From NCBI GenBank assembly GCA_947445495.1, contig CANFEI010000027.1:1-9048 (forward strand): DNA of 9,048 bases, in the 5' to 3' direction. The position numbers and the translations under genes are program-made. Position 1 is the first letter of the stretch. Each line of letters begins with the position of its first letter. Below, piece after piece: positions 5,809 through 9,048 of this stretch. The notes below the pieces were generated by a model. It saw nothing but the letters and a program-made list of their open reading frames with translations. It was not told the origin of the DNA and did not search any database. The DNA is from Alcaligenaceae bacterium (GTDB lineage: Bacteria; Pseudomonadota; Gammaproteobacteria; Burkholderiales; Burkholderiaceae).

Positions 5809-6297
5809 ATGAAAAAGCTGTCGAGTGTTGTCTGCATGGTTGTTAGCATCTTGTTTTTTCATACCGCGATCGCACAAAACTCAACGAACACGGGGCTTGC
5901 TTTCGAGACGCCATGGGTACGTGCCAGCGCTCCGGGCCAAAAAAATGGTGCGGGCTATGTGCAGATACAGAATAAAAGTAGTCAGATGGATCGTTTGATT
6001 TCAGCGACAACGGAAAATATTGGGCGCGTGGAATTGCACACAATTATTAATGAGAATGGTGTGGCCAAGATGCGACAAGTGCAGGGTATTGAAGTTCCAG
6101 CAGGGAGCGGGGCAACGCTCGCGCCCGGTGGATTTCACATCATGTTTCTTGGCTTGACCGAGCCGTTTAAGGCGGGTGAGGTGGTTCCTGTCACGCTACG
6201 CTTTGAAAAAGTGGGTGAGATCAAGGTCAACTTTGAGATCAAGCCAACGACCTATAATCCCGCGGCGACGGGGTCAGGTTCTGCACACAAGCATTAA
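5809..6297 (+). CDS. Periplasmic copper chaperone PCu(A)C
   Basis: A 162-residue exported protein. Residues 1-23 form a signal peptide (KK, a hydrophobic core, then AIA-Q as a likely cleavage site). The mature part is a PCu(A)C beta-barrel with the full copper motif H-x10-M-x21-H-x-M: His77, Met88, His110, Met112. The C-terminus adds His160 and His162. The family carries Cu(I) in the periplasm, delivering it to the CuA/CuB sites of cytochrome oxidases, often with Sco proteins, and in some bacteria serves copper tolerance or uptake. No sco or oxidase gene is adjacent. The ribosome site is TAGG (5797-5800), eight bases before ATG. A LysE-family gene follows after 14 bases and is probably co-transcribed. 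Confidence 0.92.
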   Translation: MKKLSSVVCMVVSILFFHTAIAQNSTNTGLAFETPWVRASAPGQKNGAGYVQIQNKSSQMDRLISATTENIGRVELHTIINENGVAKMRQVQGIEVPAGSGATLAPGGFHIMFLGLTEPFKAGEVVPVTLRFEKVGEIKVNFEIKPTTYNPAATGSGSAHKH

Positions 6298-6311
6298 TTA
6301 TTAAGGCCTAT

Positions 6312-6926
6312 ATGTTTGGCGTGACCGATTACGGTTCTTTTGTTGTTGCCTTCACAATCTTCTTGTTGATTCCTGGCCCAGGCAATTTGGCCTTGGTCAC
6401 TTCGACGAGCAAAGGTGGGATGGCTGGTGGTTTAGGCGCCACAATGGGTGTGATCCTTGGGGATCAAGTGCTGTTGTGGCTTGCCGTCGCGGGCGTCGCT
6501 GCGATTTTGATGGCGTATCCGACTGCCTTCGAGGCTGTCCAGTGGCTTGGTGCACTATACCTAGGTTGGTTGGGTATACGTATGTTGTTAGCCAAGCCAG
6601 GTGCTGCCCCCATCTTGAATATCAAGCCGTATCACTATTTGCGTCAGGCATTGCTGATTACGGTGCTCAACCCTAAAGCTATTGTGTTTTATATGGCGTT
6701 CTTTCCCTTATTTGTTGATCCTGTCCATCACAGAGGGCTGATCACGTTTGCGTTTCTAGCGGGAACGATCGCTGTGTTGACCTTCCTATACGGGCTAGGC
6801 GCGACCTTATTGACATTTTTTATGGCAGAGCGGTTACGGACCAATCCCAAAGTGGGTTATTGGCTCGAGAAAATGGCCGGTCTGTGCCTGATTGGTCTCG
6901 GCATCAGGCTGGCATTCTCTCGTTGA
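6312..6926 (+). CDS. LysE/RhtB family exporter
   Basis: A 204-residue inner-membrane protein with about six helices, the standard LysE/RhtB size. Family hallmarks are LIPGPGNLALVTSTSKGG (residues 19-36), the glycine-rich stretch after it, ALYLGWLGIRMLLAKPG (81-97), NPKAIVFYMAFFPLFV (120-135) and the terminal GLGIRLAFSR. Members export amino acids (lysine, threonine, homoserine lactone and others); the substrate here cannot be read. ATG 6312 has AAGG at 6303-6306, five bases upstream. It lies 14 bases after the copper chaperone gene and ends six bases before the convergent reductase stop, leaving no room for a separate terminator. A functional link to copper handling is not evident. Confidence 0.9.
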   Translation: MFGVTDYGSFVVAFTIFLLIPGPGNLALVTSTSKGGMAGGLGATMGVILGDQVLLWLAVAGVAAILMAYPTAFEAVQWLGALYLGWLGIRMLLAKPGAAPILNIKPYHYLRQALLITVLNPKAIVFYMAFFPLFVDPVHHRGLITFAFLAGTIAVLTFLYGLGATLLTFFMAERLRTNPKVGYWLEKMAGLCLIGLGIRLAFSR

Positions 6927-6932
6927 CGCGCA

Positions 6933-7841
6933 CTATTTAGTTTGCTCCGCGACCATATGTGTGTGCGCGGTCTTAAGCAGAATGCACGGCACGTTCTTCT
7001 CTACACCGCGATCGATCATCGCACCGAGGATATGTTCGTGTTCAGTTCTATTGCCTTGAACCAGATCGCGTAACATCGAGGCTGCAAAACTCGAGCCAAC
7101 TTTCGTCAACATCTCTAAGGCTTTTTGTTGAGCGCTCGCTTTAGTTGGAAAACCGTGCGCTTGCGCGATCGCGCAGGACTCTGTATAAAAAGCGGTCATG
7201 ACTTCCTTGCCCCAAGGTGCTGCTGCGATCTTTCCGACGTGTCCACGGCATAGGGTGGTCATACCAGCAAGCGTGGCCAGAAAAACCCACTTATCCCACA
7301 GTGATTGTTCGATGTTTTCGCTGTAAGACTTATCAAACGAGGCTTTTTCACAGAGTGCAAAAAATTTGCGCGCTAAGGCCTCGTGTGCAGCAGAGCGATG
7401 GCCAACGGTGAGTGCATGCAGCTCAGTCAATTGTTTGACCGCTCCCGTTGCAGAGATTGTTGCAGCAATATGAGCGACGCCACCCATCACGCGATCTCGA
7501 CCAAACTTTTCGTCAAGGCGCTGAATATGGCTCATGCCGTTTAGAAAGGGGAGTAACACACCTTCGCTACTGGCTCCGCTCATGGAATCAAGTGCATCGT
7601 CAAAATCAAAAGCCTTTGGTGCCAGAATGATTAAGTCATAGTCTGGTTTTAACTGCTCACGGGTCACAGACTTCGGCTGAATGGTAAATGATTCTTTAGG
7701 GGTCTCGATCGTGAGGCCCTCGGCTTGAATCTTTGCGTGACGTGCATCCCGCAGCAGGTATGTCACATCTGCACCGGCCTGAATGAGACGCGCCCCGAAA
7801 TAGCCGCCTACCCCACCTGCGCCAAGAATCAGTATCTTCAT
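6933..7841 (-). CDS. Ketopantoate reductase family (PanE/ApbA-like) oxidoreductase
   Basis: A 302-residue cytoplasmic NAD(P)-dependent reductase. It starts with the Rossmann motif MKILILGAGGVGGYFG (GxGxxG at 7-12). Aligned by eye with E. coli PanE, Asn101 matches Asn98, Lys184 (WDKW) the catalytic Lys176, Ser255 matches Ser244 and Glu267 matches Glu256, with identical Ser-to-Glu spacing. But the substrate-binding Asn180 and Asn184 of PanE fall on Leu188 and Ala192 (KWVFLATLAGM), so the substrate may not be ketopantoate. The first in-frame ATG is at 7863-7865, which would add eight residues. I prefer ATG 7839-7841 because GGAG (7848-7851 on the plus map) lies six bases upstream and the protein then begins directly at the nucleotide-binding strand. 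It is divergent from the MFS gene and convergent with LysE. Confidence 0.88.
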   Translation of the reverse strand: MKILILGAGGVGGYFGARLIQAGADVTYLLRDARHAKIQAEGLTIETPKESFTIQPKSVTREQLKPDYDLIILAPKAFDFDDALDSMSGASSEGVLLPFLNGMSHIQRLDEKFGRDRVMGGVAHIAATISATGAVKQLTELHALTVGHRSAAHEALARKFFALCEKASFDKSYSENIEQSLWDKWVFLATLAGMTTLCRGHVGKIAAAPWGKEVMTAFYTESCAIAQAHGFPTKASAQQKALEMLTKVGSSFAASMLRDLVQGNRTEHEHILGAMIDRGVEKNVPCILLKTAHTHMVAEQTK

Positions 7842-7933
7842 TTGTGTCTCCATGTTGCCGCTCATCTTATCGTGTTTTGCGGTTAGAGTGACGGTTGTTT
7901 AAGAACTCAGAAATAGCAACGCATCCGGAACCT
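7842..7933. other. Divergent intergenic region, reductase / MFS
   Basis: This gap holds the start regions of two divergent genes. TTGCGG (7877-7882) with a 17-base spacer and TAAGAA (7900-7905) is only a poor promoter match for the rightward gene. I see no operator-like inverted repeat. Confidence 0.3.
7848..7851 (-). promoter_or_regulatory. Shine-Dalgarno site fixing the reductase start
   Basis: GGAG on the minus strand, six bases before ATG 7839-7841. It overlaps the codons of the longer reading from 7865, which has no such site before its first ATG. This is why the shorter start is preferred. Confidence 0.7.
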
Positions 7934-9048
7934 ATGCTGGCAGCCCTCTCGAAAATCGTACAGTCCTCGCGCATCCCTTTTCAGGTTCGTAGCTTTCGCT
8001 ATCAGTGGCCAGCAGATCTCTTTGCTTCCTGGGCGTTTGAAATGGAGATTTTGGTTCTCGGTTGGTATGCGCTGGTGGAATCGAATTCAGTGCTCATGCT
8101 GGTGGTGTACGGAGCGTTGCAATACAGTGGTTCATTGATCAGCCCATTTTTTGGTATTGCCGGCGACCGGTTCGGCTATCGAAGCCTCTTCATGCTGACG
8201 CGTGGTCTGTACGGATTTCTCGCGCTGTTGATTGCTTTCTTGGGCCTGTTTGATTTGTTGTCGCCGACGCTGGTGATTGTGCTGGCATCTATTGTTGGTG
8301 TGGTGCGACCCTCTGACATGATGATGCGTTATGCGTTGATCGGTCAGACGCAACCGGCCGACCAAATCACGGCGGCGCTTGGGTTGTCACGCATGACCTC
8401 AGATTCTGCGCGTATTGCGGGCGCAATCGCAGGTGCGAGTGTTTTCGCCCAATTTGGATTAGTCGCTGCGTATGTTGTCATTACGATTCTCTACATCGTT
8501 AGTTTTATTTTTTCACGCGGTGTAGCAGGGCGCAGCCAGCACGCAGGGCTTCCCTCGGCGGCTTCACCAATACGCGACTTAAAAGAGGCCTTTGTCTATG
8601 CCTGGGGTAAGCCAGAGTTGCTTGGGCCCATTGCCATTGCATTCTTGATTAATCTCCTCGCCTTCCCGTTCTCGCTCGGCTTACTACCCTATATCGCAAG
8701 AACGATCTATGAGGTTAATCAGACAGGCCTTGGTCTGCTGAGTGCCAGTTTCTCTGTGGGTGCGTTGCTGGGATCGCTGGTATTAGGAACTAATGTTTTT
8801 TCACTGGGTACTGCGCGTGCGATGCTTATCGCAGCGATGTGTTGGTTTGGACTACTTTTAATTTTTGCACCGATTACGTCTTTCTCTGTAGGGGCGATGC
8901 TTTTGTTGTGCGCAGGCTTTGCTCAAAGTATGTGTATGACCCCACTCGCAGCGGTCATGCTGCGTTCGACAGAGCCGAGGTTTCGAGGGTGTATCATGGG
9001 TGTGCGGATCTTGGCTATCTGGGGGCTCCCACTAGGCTTGCTGATTGC
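7934..9048 (+). CDS. MFS transporter, 3' end beyond the window
   Basis: An open frame from ATG 7934 runs to the window edge (371 codons and two bases) with no stop. GGAA at 7927-7930 is a modest ribosome site. The protein is an inner-membrane carrier with about ten helices visible. GIAGDRFGYRSLFMLTRG, in the loop after helix 2 (around residues 74-91), is the MFS motif A (G-x-x-x-D-R-x-G-x-R). A hydrophilic central loop lies near GRSQHAGLPSAASPIRDL. The overall pattern recalls the MFS_3/EntS group of exporters, some of which export siderophores, but that is only a resemblance and the substrate is unknown. It is divergent from the reductase gene, with 92 bases between the start codons. Confidence 0.85.
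   Translation, partial: MLAALSKIVQSSRIPFQVRSFRYQWPADLFASWAFEMEILVLGWYALVESNSVLMLVVYGALQYSGSLISPFFGIAGDRFGYRSLFMLTRGLYGFLALLIAFLGLFDLLSPTLVIVLASIVGVVRPSDMMMRYALIGQTQPADQITAALGLSRMTSDSARIAGAIAGASVFAQFGLVAAYVVITILYIVSFIFSRGVAGRSQHAGLPSAASPIRDLKEAFVYAWGKPELLGPIAIAFLINLLAFPFSLGLLPYIARTIYEVNQTGLGLLSASFSVGALLGSLVLGTNVFSLGTARAMLIAAMCWFGLLLIFAPITSFSVGAMLLLCAGFAQSMCMTPLAAVMLRSTEPRFRGCIMGVRILAIWGLPLGLLI

Noticed and set aside
8132..8365. Minus-strand ORF of 77 codons
   Set aside because: Antisense within the rightward MFS frame, which stays open from 7934 to the window edge; no independent support.

Overview
The window reads as bacterial chromosome of roughly even base composition, densely packed, with genes on both strands and short gaps. 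The protein families suggest a proteobacterium, beta or gamma: a BigR/SqrR-type persulfide sensor with a Blh-type dioxygenase, a PCu(A)C copper chaperone, a TonB-family protein and a LysE/RhtB exporter. No ribosomal RNA, tRNA, CRISPR array, insertion sequence or integrase was seen. Taxonomy beyond this is inference.

Layout. (1) 1-1288, rightward: a 56-residue ORF of unknown function overlaps the start of a full-length, two-repeat YeeE/YedE (TsuA-like) sulfur-compound transporter. (2) 1285-2493, leftward: a 12-helix MFS transporter whose stop shares four bases with the stop of the transporter before it. (3) 2578-4749: the core of the window, a divergent sulfide/persulfide response locus. Leftward lie an ArsR-family BigR/SqrR-like repressor and the two half-size YeeE/YedE proteins (PmpA/PmpB-like). 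Rightward lies a Blh-type persulfide dioxygenase. The 103-bp gap between repressor and dioxygenase holds two near-consensus sigma-70-like promoters, interleaved on opposite strands, plus a 12-2-12 imperfect inverted repeat typical of ArsR operators. (4) 4750-4866: a gap with a 16-codon remnant that looks like the N-terminus of a DUF2892 membrane protein. (5) 4867-5712, leftward: a stand-alone TonB-family protein. (6) 5809-6926, rightward: a PCu(A)C copper chaperone and a LysE-family exporter. (7) 6933-7841, leftward: a ketopantoate-reductase-family enzyme that lacks two substrate-binding asparagines of true PanE. (8) 7934 to the window end, rightward: the first 371 codons of a second MFS transporter.

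How it works together (inference from known families): reactive sulfur species would oxidise the repressor's Cys37/Cys103 pair and release both promoters. Blh would then oxidise glutathione persulfide to sulfite, and the split YeeE/YedE pair would move a sulfur compound across the inner membrane. The full-length YeeE/YedE gene nearby suggests a second transporter of the same superfamily. No sulfide:quinone reductase or rhodanese lies in the window, so the persulfide source is elsewhere or outside it. The right half (TonB, copper chaperone, LysE, reductase, MFS) has no evident link to sulfur. I see no wholly new system; the least explained pieces are the 56-residue ORF, the DUF2892 remnant, the interleaved promoter/operator and the PanE paralog.
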